Positions 10,936 through 22,935 of a stretch of DNA of 64,000 bases are shown here, piece by piece. The translations under genes were made by a program, and so were the position numbers. The notes beneath the pieces were generated by a model. It had not been told where the DNA came from. It saw only the letters and a program-made list of their open reading frames with translations, and did not search any database. The DNA comes from Mesocentrotus franciscanus (taxonomy: Eukaryota > Echinodermata > Echinoidea > Camarodonta > Strongylocentrotidae): positions 30,765,820 through 30,829,819 of the forward strand of contig CP137675.1 in the NCBI GenBank assembly GCA_037976565.1, in the 5' to 3' direction. Positions within the stretch are counted from its first letter, which is position 1. Each line of letters starts with the position of its first letter.

Positions 10936-12059
10936 CATGGCAGGATTTTGAAGTAGGCCTACTTGCTTGACGGGCGATTGATGAACTGCCGTAGAGCTGA
11001 CGTGGAAGAGTCCCATGAGCATGAAGAGTGATAACCATTGATGGTAACTTTACCACGACTATCAACTACCATGGCAACATCACTCAACAGCCAATGAAAT
11101 CAAGATTTTTACATGGAAGTTATCATCAATGGTAAGGTTTATGCAACGGGGCCCGTATTAGCAAAATATTTTACAGTCAGCACGTGATGGCGCTCGTTCG
11201 TTAAAAACAATAACACGATTGCTCATCAACTTGCCAACGTTAACGGCATAGCGAGGTCTAGTGACACCAACGAGACAAGTGCGCTAGTCCGACAGCAGAC
11301 CGTATTAATATGTACACCTAGGATCGGTCAGTTTAGAGTTGGATGGACTGTACTCTAGAGTCGGTTTGATGGTCAGATGGTGTGACTTAGGTACAAGAGC
11401 GTGGGTATGATGGAACAGGCCCCCCCCCACTTAAAAAATTAAATTAAATTAAGATAAAATATAAAAAAGTGGGGATAAAAGAAGAAAGAGAGAAAGAAAG
11501 AGAAAATGAAATAAAGAAAATAAGAAAGCAAGCAACCAAGAAAAAAAGACAATTAGAAAAGAAAACAAGAAAGATAGAAGAAAAAGAACAACAAAAATAA
11601 ATTTAGTTTTCACATAAATTCACATTTTTGGGTGCCTTTTGGGGCTACTATTGAAGCTGGGGCAAAGAATCCCGCAGAGGAACGAGTGGCACATCCCCCC
11701 CCCCAAAAAAAAAAACATTATCTGGGATGATTTCAATATTTGTTTCTCTCTTAACATGGTGCAAGAAACTACTTAAGCATCATAATAGTTGCAGTTGGGT
11801 GTGTGTGTCTAAATATTCATTTTCGAGCGAGCGAGGAGAGCAAAAGAATTTTAAAGGTTTGTAAGGACGCAGTGCGAAAAAATCCATCTTATAAAGAGGA
11901 AAAACCCAATCCTGATGTGTTTTTTGGCACAATCTACACATGAAAGACTGAAAAGACTGAAATAAGTAGCACCATTATAATAACTATACAAATTTGGGGG
12001 AGATTAAAGAAAAATTTGCTCTTAACCACTTTGAGTTAGGAGCACATGTTATGGAGAAA
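10936..12059. other. Intergenic stretch with A-rich purine tract
   Basis: No gene is recognised. An inverted pair aaccattgatggta / taccattgat lies at about 11034-11145, next to a gcaacggggcccg word, and looks like the end of an old MITE. At 11440-11600 there is an A-rich GAAA tract. A C10A12 run lies at 11696-11716. Confidence 0.4.
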
Positions 12060-12440
12060 GTGAAAGGAGGCACTTATCAGAAGGGAAAAGAACATTTGTT
12101 AGAAAAGAAAAAGAGAAAAAGAGAAGGGGCTCATATTTTTAAAAAATGTAAACACTTATCACATGGAAAAATAAAAGTGAAAAGGGGCAACTATCAGAAG
12201 TGGGAAAGGACACTTTTTACAAAGGAAAAGGGGCACTTGTCAAAGTTAAAGGGGGCACCTCTCAGATTTGAATAGGGCCTATTATCGGAGGTAAAGGTCG
12301 CACTTTCCAGAGGTGGTAAGGGGCACTTATAAGAATGTGGAACGGGCAACTGTTATAAAGAAAAATGGACACTTATCTGAAGTAAAAGGGGGCACTTTCG
12401 GGGTACTTGAAAAGTGGGACAGGGGCACTATGCTCTCCCC
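12060..12440. repeat. Degenerate GGGGCACTTATCAGAAG tandem repeat
   Basis: Words of the form gggcacttatcagaa or close variants recur about every 25-40 bp on the plus strand (for example 12071, 12187, 12228, 12316, 12368). They are separated by A/G-rich spacers. The spacing is too irregular for a recent satellite. Open frames here (11994-12275 and 12313-12498) are K/G/T-rich products of the repeat. Confidence 0.75.
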
Positions 12441-13466
12441 CGGGGCGCCGCCTCTGCTCACAGGGAGCGTAACAAAGAATTCCTTTTGTTCGATGTAACT
12501 GAAGCTGTTATGTGAAATTTTCTTGAAACCACTATAGCGCCATCTGCTTTCATTTGTTTACTTTCCTGAGTTTGGGGTTGGACGATGTGATTTTCTTGTC
12601 ATATTCTTCTGTTTTTTGTCAGTGGTATGTCAATAAGTTGATAATGGTGGCCTTTGGTGGGGCCTATGGGGGAGGGGGTGAGTGGAGATTCTCACCCCCG
12701 GATTTTTACCCCCTTTACATTCAATGCCTTTCGGCTACAGTACACATTAAAGGGAGCGTAGCAACCGAGCAAGATTTTACCATGCAGCACTTCAGGAGCA
12801 AAGTCAAATTTAAAGTCTACGCTTGCCGACCCTTTTGGCAATACATTTCTTATACGATTTATTAGTTTTGAAAGAAATTTCACGATTTTGTACAAACCTT
12901 GATTAAAGGGAGCTGATTAAAAGAATAACTGATGAAGCATTTCTGATATTTGAATGATAGTAGGGGAAAATAATCTCCTGTAATCATAAAATTACATTTT
13001 TTTCTAAGTTAACTTTATGGAGAGCATGGATTTTATTTATTCTTTAACTTTGGTATAGATATATAGAATTATAGATACCCCCACTCCCGTTCTGTAGGCC
13101 AGCCGAGCTTTGCAAGGCTATATAGTAATAGGTCTGATGGCTAATTGACGGTACATTTGGAATAACATACAGTGTGTTCCACAAAGAAAATGTTAACTGG
13201 CACGGGAAAAAGAGGCTCCTATTCTGTTTGTTTGTATCTCGCTTTCTTTTCTCCCTCCTTCCTTGTTTGTTTCCGCCCTTTTTAAATGTTGATTTTGGGT
13301 TCTTTCTGGCTTCATTCCCCCTTTATTCTCTCCAAACGGTGGAACTATTTTAGAAGGCTGCGGCCCCCTGCATGTTCACCAGTGTACAAATTATAAACCG
13401 ACGTCTCGAAGTTGAAAAAAAATATGAAGCGATTCGAACTTCGCTCCAAATACAAGTAGGCCCTTA

Positions 13467-13592
13467 ATGTGAATAATTGATTTCTCCCGATTTATTTTTT
13501 CTGAAGAATGTGACGTATCAAAGCTTACCCTCTAAAAGTGTTCAACAAAGGCCCACATTATTTTCAATCTTGAGTTTCGAAAAATACAAAAA
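13467..13592. mobile_element. Fragment of Tc1-like MITE (family T)
   Basis: The segment matches the inside of the complete copies at 50631, 51846 and 52639: gaatgtgacgtatc, ctaaaagtgttcaacaaa, gagttt. It breaks off at 13592, where the (TTGAATC)n tail of a minus-strand LINE begins, so the LINE inserted into this MITE. Confidence 0.8.
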
Positions 13593-13790
13593 AACATCAA
13601 GATTCAAGATCCAAGATTCAAGATTTATTTCTTTCTTTCCACTGACATGAAAACAACAAGTTCATCGTCAACAAGAATAAATTCATGAACAATAACAAGA
13701 ATGTTATAAAGACATTGAAAATGTGGAAAAGAGGTAGTCTGTAAAAAAGCACAGCTTGTTAAACACAGATCACCTTTACAGGATCAAAAA
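13593..13790 (-). mobile_element. LINE 3' UTR, minus strand
   Basis: It starts with tcaagattcaaga heptamer repeats, the reverse complement of the ATCTTGA tail at 9535-9555. The inside (catcgtcaacaagaataaa, tgtggaaaagag) is the inverted counterpart of 9400-9530. It continues leftward in element terms into A-rich sequence with no definable 5' edge. Confidence 0.8.
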
Positions 13791-14372
13791 ATAAAACAAA
13801 AATGTAAAAAGAAGTAGATTAATAATAAAATAGAATAGAATAGAAATAGACATAGAAATGGAAATGGGGGAAGGTGAATAAATGTAAAATACAGGATACT
13901 AATAATTAGTATAACATTACTAATCTAGTAATAATATTTCACAAGGGGTAACATTAATTAAGTTGGTAACTGTATATGTTTCAAGAAAATATAGGCCTAT
14001 ATCTCACTGGAAAAAAATCTGCATGTCCCATGTAGACCTAAATCATTATGTAAACAAAACGAATATCATATATGTCTGCATACATTGACTACATAGCAGT
14101 GTTACTTCCGCATCAGTCGCACGATAATACGCATAGCATTGCAATATATGCCCTTGCATGAATGCAATGTGCATGCTGTGACTTTGACGCGCCGATATTG
14201 AATTTGTGTGGCATCTGCTGCGGCGGTTGGAAGTTAAACGTCGGCCGTACTCTTGACTTTTTCATTTACGGATATTTGATCAAGCTTGTGCAACGAACGA
14301 CATTGACTAGAGGATTTCAGTGCTTAAGTTTGGAATTCTTGGAGATAATCGGTGGAAAGATAACACAAGAAG

Positions 14373-14382
14373 ATGTCAGCCG
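14373..14382 (+). CDS. Proposed first coding exon of the TNFAIP8-like gene
   Basis: An ATG at 14373 with A at -3 is followed by TCA GCC G and then a consensus donor, gtaagt, at 14383. An in-frame TAA at 14361 lies just upstream, so this is the first possible Met in the frame. The donor is phase 1, and the exon at 53761 needs exactly one upstream base. Joining gives M-S-A-V-A-E-V-G-G-S-K-N-L, which matches the short N-termini of vertebrate TNFAIP8 isoforms that begin a few residues before the SKNL/SKSL motif. The preceding 200 bp (14162-14372) are richer in CpG than their surroundings and would be 5' UTR. This pairing is inference; transcript data are needed. Confidence 0.55.
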
Positions 14383-14863
14383 GTAAGTAAATCATGCATG
14401 GTGGTTGTATGTTGGGTGGGCAGGGCATGTCCAACGCGGCTAGGGCAGGGAGGCAGCGGAAGGGCTGGGTGAGTCTCCTCGCCTCCGAGTGAGTGGTTCC
14501 GCGCCCATGGCATTGCAGTGATCTGGGACGTCCGCATACGAGACGTGGGTGTACGTGTGCTGTCATCGTTCCACTAATTGATTAATTGTGCAGGTATAGG
14601 GTGCCGGGTGAACATTTATCGCGTTTAGCACTTATTAGGTTCAATGGCATAAATACTAGGCCCTACATACAATTTACAGACAATATTTAATTTTGATTGG
14701 AAATGGAGAATTGTAATTAAAAAACATTTACAAAAATAATGAAAGACTTCAACTGGCAATGGCTGAAATCCTCAAGTCATCATTTTACATTTAATTTTAA
14801 AATTGCATACATCCAGAATTATGAAGGTGAATGATATTTGATGGATGATGAAGAAGATGAGTA

Positions 14864-15353
14864 ATACTGTTTTCACACTGGCAAAATTTTGCTTAACCCC
14901 GTACTATAGGTGGGGCTAAAGGGGGGTCTTAGCCCCACCTATAGTCCGGGGTTAAGCTTATTCCAATTTCTTTTCACACTGGCAAAAATTTGCTTAACCC
15001 CTGACTATAGGTGGGGTTAAAGGGGTCTTAGCCCGGGTTAAGCTTATTCCACTTTCTGTTCAGACACGTATTTACCAAAGTGGGCTAGCCCCACCTATAG
15101 TACGGGGTTAGCTGGCCCTGCAAAATAGCAGGGCTAACCCCACAATTGCGGTGCCAATCAAATGAATGAGAACAGAAACGAAAAATAGTCCGGTACTTCG
15201 CGATGGAGCGAATTAATGAATATTCACGCTATGCAGCTAGTACGGGGCTAACGAATTGCAGTGAGAAAAGCCAAAAAAGTTATTCCGGGGTTAAGGATAG
15301 TACGGGGCTAAGCAAAGTATGGGGTTAAGCAAAACAAGTGTGAAAAGAGTAAG
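14864..15353. mobile_element. Foldback element with TTTTCACACT ends
   Basis: The ends are ttttcacactggcaaaattt and the inverted caaaacaagtgtgaaaa. The word gagtaa occurs on both flanks (14860 and 15347), but no perfect duplication can be set. Inside, ccccacctatag and ctataggtgggg blocks alternate at least five times, producing nested hairpins such as ggtggggctaa with ttagccccacc at 14911-14940. Confidence 0.8.
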
Positions 15354-15492
15354 AGTTTAAAGTTTGGGTTCTGAGATTGAGACCAGCTTTTATATTTTGA
15401 AGTTTGCACAGATTGTACACTGTAGGGCTATGGTGTGTTTTACAACATGTAGAAGAGGTTGTATTTGGTGAAAGAGAAAGGGGAAAAAGCAA

Positions 15493-15494
<2 letters not shown>

Positions 15495-15530
<36 letters not shown>

Positions 15531-15547
15531 GTTGAGAGAGAGAGAGT
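15495..15547. repeat. (GA)n microsatellite
   Basis: About 50 bp of GA dinucleotide repeat, interrupted once by ggggttg. Confidence 0.97.
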
Positions 15548-15612
15548 GATTATAAAGAGGCTCAAAATTTATTTGATACACTTGTTTAGATGTGGTTTCC
15601 ATGAACTTAGAC

Positions 15613-16047
15613 CCCGTTCTCACTCACTTTGAAAGTGGTCTTAGTTAGACCGCTCCAGAGGAACGGGTCTTGAGGAACGGTTTGCGAGGGTTCACACTCC
15701 GAGCAGTTTTTTAAGGCTCAAACCGCTCCACGAGTCAAAGTGGTCTTGTTGCTATGGCAGCTCAGGTCAGCGGGTAAATTTTTCGCTGAATACTAAGCGT
15801 ATGTACCGTATTACATGTTTCGCAACGCCACTAGACCACTTCTCAAAGTACGCCTTCTCACTGCACGTTAGAGCGCTCCAAACCGCTCTTAATAAGACCT
15901 GTTCTCAAGACCACCTCCCGAGGTGGTCTTCTGGAGCGGTCCAGAAGTCCACTTCCTGGACCACTTTGACCGTTCTCACTCACCTAAGAACCGCTCCTGA
16001 GGAACGGGTCTTAGTTAGACCGCTCCAACGAAGTGAATGAGAACGGG
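15613..16047. mobile_element. MITE with CCCGTTCTCACTCACTT ends, 435 bp
   Basis: The element starts cccgttctcactcactt and ends aagtgaatgagaacggg, inverted with one mismatch. Flanking words cttagac and ctaagac suggest a diverged 8-bp duplication (hAT-like). Inside, many copies of accgctcc, gagcggt and aagaccac words alternate in both directions, so most of it can fold on itself. Confidence 0.82.
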
Positions 16048-17191
16048 ATCTAAGACATTGCAGTTTGAGAAACTGACCCTGAGTGAATCCCCCTTGAAAA
16101 ACTTTCAGTCTTGGAGCCATGCTAAGAGTAAGGAGTAAGACCATAAAACAGAGCTAGGTCAAAGGGCAAATGACCCTACAAGATACAGGTTAGCTGCATT
16201 TACACATTCCGGTGTTTCATCCTTAGTTGCATAGCAGCTACATGTACCTACAAACACGACCCAAATAACAAAATCTAAAAATGTAGTTTTTTTTAAACGT
16301 CTGTTAAAATTTCACAGATTTTTACAGTGTAAATCGAAAAAATTCGGGTTTTTCGTCATGTGACTCCTTGCTTCTGTATGATTACATGCAGAGTAGCACC
16401 AAGTCATGCATACATGTACGCACTACTTACCAACAATTTTACAGAGCTTACCTCTGAACAAACCCAATCTTGTGCTATATATATGCACAGTGTTTGTATA
16501 ACATGTACACATGTACATGTAGCTAATACATATCCTGCAAAGTGCAAAGATGTCCTACAATTTAAGCAGGAAAATAAGCAAGCAAGCATAGCATTGCCTC
16601 TCCCAGGAAGTGTCTCTTCCTAGACTCTGGGATCGTCCATATGGCAATGTAATCAAGAACACCGACTTGATGTCCGTAGATGGGCTGGGGCAACCATCAA
16701 CCAAGCATCCGGCTTTTCCTGTTCGTTTACATGTAGCTGGGAGAATGAAGGAATAGAGTGAAAAGAGACACAGCTACGTTTACAACTTTACATTTATGAC
16801 AAAAGAATAGCATATGGTAAAAGCCAGGAGGGCACTAATTACTCTACAATTACATTGAGTTAAAGCCCTTTACAAATGATAGAGAAATGAGAGGGAATAG
16901 AAGGTCCATTCACACACAAGAGAAACGTTACAAAATGTTTGCACTTGTTTGATACGTAAAAATGCATTTCTTACAAAGTACAGTATCTCATTTCCGCTAA
17001 CCCCCATGTTTAGTCAATAGTAACACGAAGCACTTTATTGTCCTTCTTTGTAATTACATGTATTGTTAATTATTGTGTGCAGACAAGGACAAAATGAAGA
17101 TTCTGATCATGAAAATGATATCTCGATCTTGCTTTAATTATGCTCTGAGTGTGAATGATCCATGGTTAGAAACCTACTTTCGGAGCACACT
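16048..17191. other. Unique-looking intron sequence
   Basis: No gene or clear repeat is recognised. A short palindromic acatgtacacatgtacatgt cluster lies at 16500-16520. The small open frames here are not supported. Confidence 0.5.
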
Positions 17192-17830
17192 ATAGGCCCA
17201 TTTACACAACCCAAACACCATTTTGAAAAATCATTTCTTTTTTTGACTGCCATTTACGCTACTGGAAAAACCCATAAAAAAACCTTCGGTGTTTGCTCAT
17301 TCCGATTTTTTTTAGTGAGTAGTGCGCAAGCCCGACTTGTTGCTAATTGCTCTGCATGCGATCGCACTGTAGCGTGGAGAGTCACGTGACTAAAATACAG
17401 AATCATTTACCGATGTTTCGAGAGCGGGCATTTTCACTGCGGAAATCTGTTAAATTTGTGCCGTTTAAAAAATCCACACTCCAGACAAGAGTCCAGGGGG
17501 GTGTTTCACAAAGACTAAGATCGACTTTAAGTTGGACTTAAGTATAACAGGCCGTTCATGCCATTGTTTGCTATCATTATTTACTGGCATTGGTCTCTCA
17601 AGGGATGTACAAATCATGGTAAAAATCTACAAAACTTACATTTTTTGATAATTAATTATTGAAGGAAAAAATATTATCTAAAGATTATAATTTAGAGACC
17701 AATTGGGATAGCAACCAATGTCGATCTTAGTCTTTGTGAAACACCCCCCAGAGGTGGATTTTTTGATTTTGGTTTTTTTCATGTCTGTCGGACACTGAAA
17801 TGTGAGAAAATCATTGATTTCTGCAAACAA
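17192..17830. mobile_element. Repeat family M copy 1, interrupted
   Basis: It begins cccatttacacaacccaaac and shares tttgctcattccgattttt, gtgagtagtgcgca, gagagtcacgtga and gaggtggatttttt with copies at 26786 and 58822. It is split at 17496 by a 252-bp MITE. The other copies show the uninterrupted site ctcc-gaggtgg. It has no coding capacity. Confidence 0.85.
17497..17748. mobile_element. 252-bp MITE, 30-bp perfect TIR, CAG TSD
   Basis: The ends carry about 30 bp of identical inverted sequence beginning GGGGGTGTTTCACAAAGACT. It is flanked by CAG on both sides (17494-17496 and 17749-17751). A 3-bp duplication and G-rich ends suggest a PIF/Harbinger-type element. It sits inside repeat family M, so it is the younger insertion. 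Confidence 0.92.
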
Positions 17831-18130
17831 ATATATTCACAAAGGAGAATAGAACAAAAAGTAAGTAGAGGGAGAAAGGGAAAGAAAATGAGAGAAAGAG
17901 ATAAATAAAAAGAGATATGTGGGAAATTTTTCTTTAGAAAAATTTAAAAGGAGAGGGAAAACAGGACGTTCTTTTATCGTTTTTTTCCTCAACCTGCAAC
18001 CTTTGTTATATCTTAGGAAACAATTGACATATATAGAAGCAACTGATTAATTCTAGAAAAAGGGGAAAATATAATTGAAATGGTTCAATTTCACATTATT
18101 TTGAGCCTCTGTAGTGCACAGTCAACATTA

Positions 18131-18442
18131 GGCCTGTCTTCATCAGACTGAAGTTGCAAAATAACCCGCTATTTTAACTAGCCGATTTCAAATTAGCCTG
18201 CTAATTTGCGTCTTCATCAGCCCGCAGTTGCAATTAGCGGGCTATTTGGTCGAGAAAATATCCTGAGAAATCTTGGTCTTGTTTCCAAAATAGCCCGCTA
18301 TTTCCCAAATAGCATGCTAATTTGCGCTAGTTTGTGATGAGCGTATCGGTCTGGCAAAGACGCAATTTCGAGCTTCGGGAAAATATTCCGAGTCTGAAAA
18401 TAGCGTTTTATTTTGCAACTTCGGTCTGATGAGGACAGTCCT
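18131..18442. mobile_element. Foldback MITE with AGGCCTGTCTTCATCAGACT ends
   Basis: The left end ggcctgtcttcatcagac and the right end gtctgatgaggacagtcc are inverted, with similarity extending about 48 bp inward (gaagttgcaaaata with attttgcaacttc). Inner words agcccgctattt and aattagcgggct give further stems. No duplication is assigned and there is no coding capacity. Confidence 0.82.
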
Positions 18443-18607
18443 ATCGAGCAAAGCAGTGCAGTGCAAAATCCCCATAATCCATAAAGTCAACTTCAACTTA
18501 AGTTATCAAACTCTTGAGCGCTTGGAATTAGAGACAGATGTAGGTCAGAAGGCAGCTGACCTCTTATGTACGGAATGGATTTTAAGTTAGACTGATTGAT
18601 GATTTAA

Positions 18608-19159
18608 AGGTACCCCGTCCCATTTGCAGGCCCAAAAAATGAAAAGGTTAAATTCGTTGGAATTTGAAAGATAATACTAATTTAGAACTTCCCTCAAAAC
18701 AAAAGGGCTTGAAAATGTATTTTTGTTGGAAAATAATGACAGTTAGTTGTCAAATCGAATTTAGGGATTGCAATCGTTTAATTAAATAGTCTGATTTTCA
18801 GACCCTTGTATCGAATGGTCGTACGTTTTGTGCTGCGCAAAGATTCAATCAGTTTAATTTTGGCCATTACAAGCAGTGGGTTATCGATGTACTGTAGACA
18901 AATGCTCATGTACCCTTTACTTATACAGCTCATTGTATGTATGTTATTACCAAAGAAAAAAAAGAAGTCGGTCAGTCACTCAATAGTGTCTGACAGTGAA
19001 GTCTAGAAAGTAAACAGGTTTCCTTGCATAATTTGAATACTACAGTATAGGACACTGCTAACGTTTTAATTTCACAGATAGGACATACGTGACATATTCA
19101 TAATTCCTGCAAAGTTCTACAGAATTTGATGTTGGCTGCAAAAGGTAAAAAACTACCTT
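18608..19159. mobile_element. TTAA element family A, complete copy, 552 bp
   Basis: It is flanked by TTAA at 18604-18607 and 19160-19163. The ends are aggtaccccgtcccatttgc and, less conserved, ggctgcaaaaggtaaaaaactacct. It is in the opposite orientation to the copies at 46161 and 53207. TTAA duplication suggests mobilisation by a Kolobok- or piggyBac-type transposase. It has no coding capacity. Confidence 0.88.
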
Positions 19160-19938
19160 TAAAGGCACATGTAATATTTCACATAATTTTAAAAATAGAT
19201 GTTGGAAAATCAGTCCCAAGTTGATGAAAATTAAGATTATATGGGTGATGGTGGCCATGGAATTCCTTTAAACCTGTTCCTTAGAAATTATTTCTCCAGT
19301 TATAATGTTTGTTTTTTTAAAGGTCATTTGTATCAAGGTAGGCCCTAAGTGTCCAAACAGAATCTTTGTTATTCTTATTGAAAAATAAATATGAATATTT
19401 TTATTTAAAATTAAATCTTACATTCTTAGCCAATTTATTAACAGTTCACCAAAATGTTATGACTATCAAAAGAAAATTAATTAGTGCTTTTCGTGATAAC
19501 TCTTTGATTGATGATTGAAGGAACCTTTATAAGTAGTATATAATGTTGTTTTGTCAAGAAAATGTAGCGCTTAAAGTTATAAATTACTGAATCAAAAAAA
19601 TAAAAAAATAAATCAGATGAAAAGAATGCAAATTGTAATTTTTTATTGAACAATCAAGCAATTTTGCTTCACTGCAAGTTCAAAAGAATGAGCTTATGAG
19701 TCTAGGGATTCTTTGTTGTTTTCTGAGAGCTGATTATGATTATGAACTTATTTATGACTGAAATGCCACATCATTCACCGAGCCAATATGGGATGGCATA
19801 TTTATTGTGATGAAGGACTTCAATGAAGTATACTTCACTTAGTTATGTAGGACTTCCTTTTGTTGATGTAATAGTCATGAATGATAACTCTAAGGAGGCC
19901 TCTTCACATTTAATAGCAGATTATGCTAGGTTTATTAT
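19160..19938. other. Unique-looking intron sequence
   Basis: AT-rich; no gene, tandem repeat or inverted repeat recognised. Confidence 0.5.
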
Positions 19939-20288
19939 GTTCCTGGCGGCCACGGCAGCCCCGTTTGCCCGAAACGTAATGTGCCATGGGATTTGGGCCA
20001 TTTTTTCTCTGTATTCAAGTTTTGTTAGGTCTTGCCAAGTTTTTTATATTTTGTACTGTCACGTTTTGTTGCATTTACCCCGTTTTACTACGGCCTACTA
20101 GGTTTCTCATCCGCACCGTGACTGCCGCGGCAATTTTTTTGACAGTTTAAAAATCTGGCTCGGCATTCACGGAAATCACGGCCTGTCACGGCCTGTCACG
20201 TTTGCCCATTCCGTCCCCCCGCGTTGTCTCTCGTCCATCCCGCTTTGTCCACGGTGGCCTGAAACGTGATTGCCGTGGCCGCCGGAAC
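19939..20288. mobile_element. GC-rich-ended MITE, 350 bp
   Basis: The ends gttcctggcggccacggca and tgccgtggccgccggaac are inverted with one indel. Inside, cacggcctgt repeats occur at 20177-20199. The open frame at 19823-20101 runs across its left border and is not a gene. Confidence 0.8.
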
Positions 20289-22495
20289 ATGATGTAAACC
20301 TTGCATTACATGTACACTGTAGGGCTTCAAGTTCACCTACATGTACATGTGTAAATTGCTTCTTCTTCCCACACATTGAACTGAAAATCTGATACAACTT
20401 TAACTTTCAACAAAACATCGGAATGGGCAAGTGAACTCAAGGAAAAGAGAAAGCATGAAATGTCTTTTTAAATGCATATTCCCACATCTCGTGCGTCTGG
20501 ACAGGTCAGTTCTCAGGATAGGCAATTTCAAACCGCAATTTGAGGAAGTTTAAAATGCAAATGATGGTTAGTGCCATTTGATGAATATTTTTCATTAAAT
20601 CCAAATGCAAAAAAAGGCTTCACATGTATTTTTTGTTTAGTGTCCATGCAGACACACTATCCCCATCATACCTCATTCTTTCTACAGATTTTCTCATTTG
20701 AGTAGTTTCTTTGTCAACTTTGAAAGAAATCTGAACTGATTTAGTGAGCCTTTTACTCCAGTGTTTGTGCAAGTTTGCAAATTATACATGGAGTGAAGTA
20801 CAGTATTCATGTATTGAGTCTATAATATGGACAATAATTGAAATGCCTGGAGAGATATTATAAGTTGTTATGGACAACAGTATCCGTGTATGCTTATTGA
20901 CAGAATAAGAATAAGCACAAGTTCTATATTATTTGAAGTCCATTGATTTGTGTAGATTAAACCTACTTTATCCTCCCCCACGTTGTGACTGTATTGAATG
21001 GAATATGAAAATTGCACTTAATCTAAGATATTTGAAAAGACTTAGGAGAGGGCTTTCTATTTGTTAAGCAGTTATTCAAAGGCATTGTTCAAGATCAAAA
21101 TGACATGATACTAAAATCTGTCTAAAGCACTGTTAAAGGCTGCAAGATAACAAGGAAATACAGAGTGCAATTTTTCTTCAATAAGGAAATAAAAAGATAA
21201 GAAATGACAGAAGATTAACTTGTATTAAACTTTTGTGTAAGATCTTTTTTTAAAGTTAAAAGTCGATTTTGATTGTCAAGTTAAAATTTCAATGGAAGTA
21301 GAAAAATGGCTGAAAAATAGACTTCAAATCAGTGAAAAAAGTTGAGAAAAAAATTGTCTTATCTTGAAAGTTAAGAAGGTTCTGCATTTGTGGTAGTTTT
21401 GAATATTACTACACAAATGTCTCTTCAGAATCACCCTCCATTTATTTTGGAGTTTTGGACACATGCAGAATTATGACTTTCTTTCCTCCAGAGATTTGTA
21501 ATTACCTTTGATAAAAGTTTTAATCGCTTAAACAAATTATACAATACATTATAGGCCCACATGTATAACAATTATGATTTTCCAAGAGAAAGTTTTAAAT
21601 TGCATTGAAGGAAACTACTAGGAAACAATTTTATGTTTGTATTGAGATATTTATTTTAAAAAGTCTTCCTCAAGTCCATGCACAGGTTTAGGTTAGAATT
21701 AGTATTACCCAAGCTTCTTGTATGATAAGGTACGGTACTGTACGGTTCCAGTGTACTTATCAACTAGCCGGGTAATCAGCTGTCCTATCGTCTAGACGGA
21801 GGGGCCGCCAATTTAATCCGTTTCCTCCTATCCAGCCCTGCTACAAATTGAAATGCAGATCAGCATTTGGTTCTATGCTGATAACAACCACAGACAGTTA
21901 CAAAGTTAACGATTCATAGGCCTAAATTAGTTTTAAATGAGTGAGTCCACACTGTCTCATCTTCTATCATCAATACAAGATGATACATGTCAATACAAAC
22001 ATATAGGCCTTCATGGACATGTTACTTGAATTTTTAGGACAAAGAATGCACAATTGCTTAGTTGTTTGATTTAGAAAAGGATTTATTGTATTTCACAAAT
22101 GGGATTGGGGAACAAGATGAAAGCAACAAAATTGAAACTTTCTTACAATTATCCCCTTTAAAGATTAAAGCAGATTAAAAAACACAGGTTTGTTAAGAAA
22201 CAAAAATTTGCCCTATATGAATTTAAATAAAAATGTACTAGTAATGAATATAGGTAATTATAATAGATAAAACTCCACAGAAAATTGTGAATAATGGTTT
22301 CTTACACAAGTTACATTGTAACTGTCAACTACAAATACTACTTTTTAATGTGTGTTTTTAAACATTTAATCACATCACATGTGAATGATGATTTCATCTA
22401 CAATTTTAGAGACCTGTGAAACTGAAATTTATTTGGGTCATTGTGTAAAATTTGGTTTCGAACACAAGCTTACTATTTATCATCCATGAATAGTA
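20289..22495. other. 2.2 kb of unique-looking intron
   Basis: AT-rich sequence without a recognisable gene or tandem repeat. At 21728-21760 a cluster of gtacggtactgtacgg words forms a small imperfect palindrome. No splice-competent exon could be supported. Confidence 0.5.
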
Positions 22496-22663
22496 AGCAA
22501 ATAATTACCGTTGGTGAAGGTAATGGGACAAACTATCACTTCCGAGGCGATCTGGATGTAGCTATCTTTCCGAAGCAAAGCTGAGGAAAGATAGCGTATA
22601 CATTCAGATCGCAGAGGAAGTGATAGTTTGCCATCGCCTGAAACCAAAAGGTGATTATTTGCT
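22496..22663. repeat. 168-bp near-palindrome
   Basis: Two arms of about 77 bp are inverted around gaagcaaagctga. The outermost words are agcaaataattacc and ggtgattatttgct; inner perfect blocks include aaactatcacttcc with ggaagtgatagttt, and gctatctttcc with ggaaagatagc. Transcribed, it would fold into a long hairpin. No flanking duplication was identified. Confidence 0.9.
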
Positions 22664-22863
22664 TTATATTCCACATCGGAAACATTTCACTTCTTCCGTC
22701 ATTTTAGAGCAACAAGTCATCAATTGACAGCTAGCTAGCAAACGGTGTACGATACGTACAGTGCATGCAGTATGGTGGTGTGACCATAGCTCGCGCGTGA
22801 CCAAAGTTCGCGTACTAACACTAAAAGCGCTTAAAGAGGGGAGCAATACGCAACGCAAAGTAC

Positions 22864-22935
22864 GTTGCACCCGGTAGATAGTACTACTATCTACCGGGTG
22901 CAACACACTTTCACTGAAGATAGTAGTACTATCTA
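22864..22935. repeat. 41-nt perfect palindrome plus related 17-nt palindrome
   Basis: At 22864-22904 twenty bases (gttgcacccggtagatagta) are followed by one central base and their exact reverse complement. At 22917-22933 agatagta-g-tactatct is a second perfect palindrome, with a shared core and related flanks (gtgcaacacacttt versus gtgtaacaaacttt), suggesting a diverged tandem copy. An inverted pair tatattccacat / atgtggaatata at 22667 and 23035 brackets the region, so it may be the inside of one element. Confidence 0.9.
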
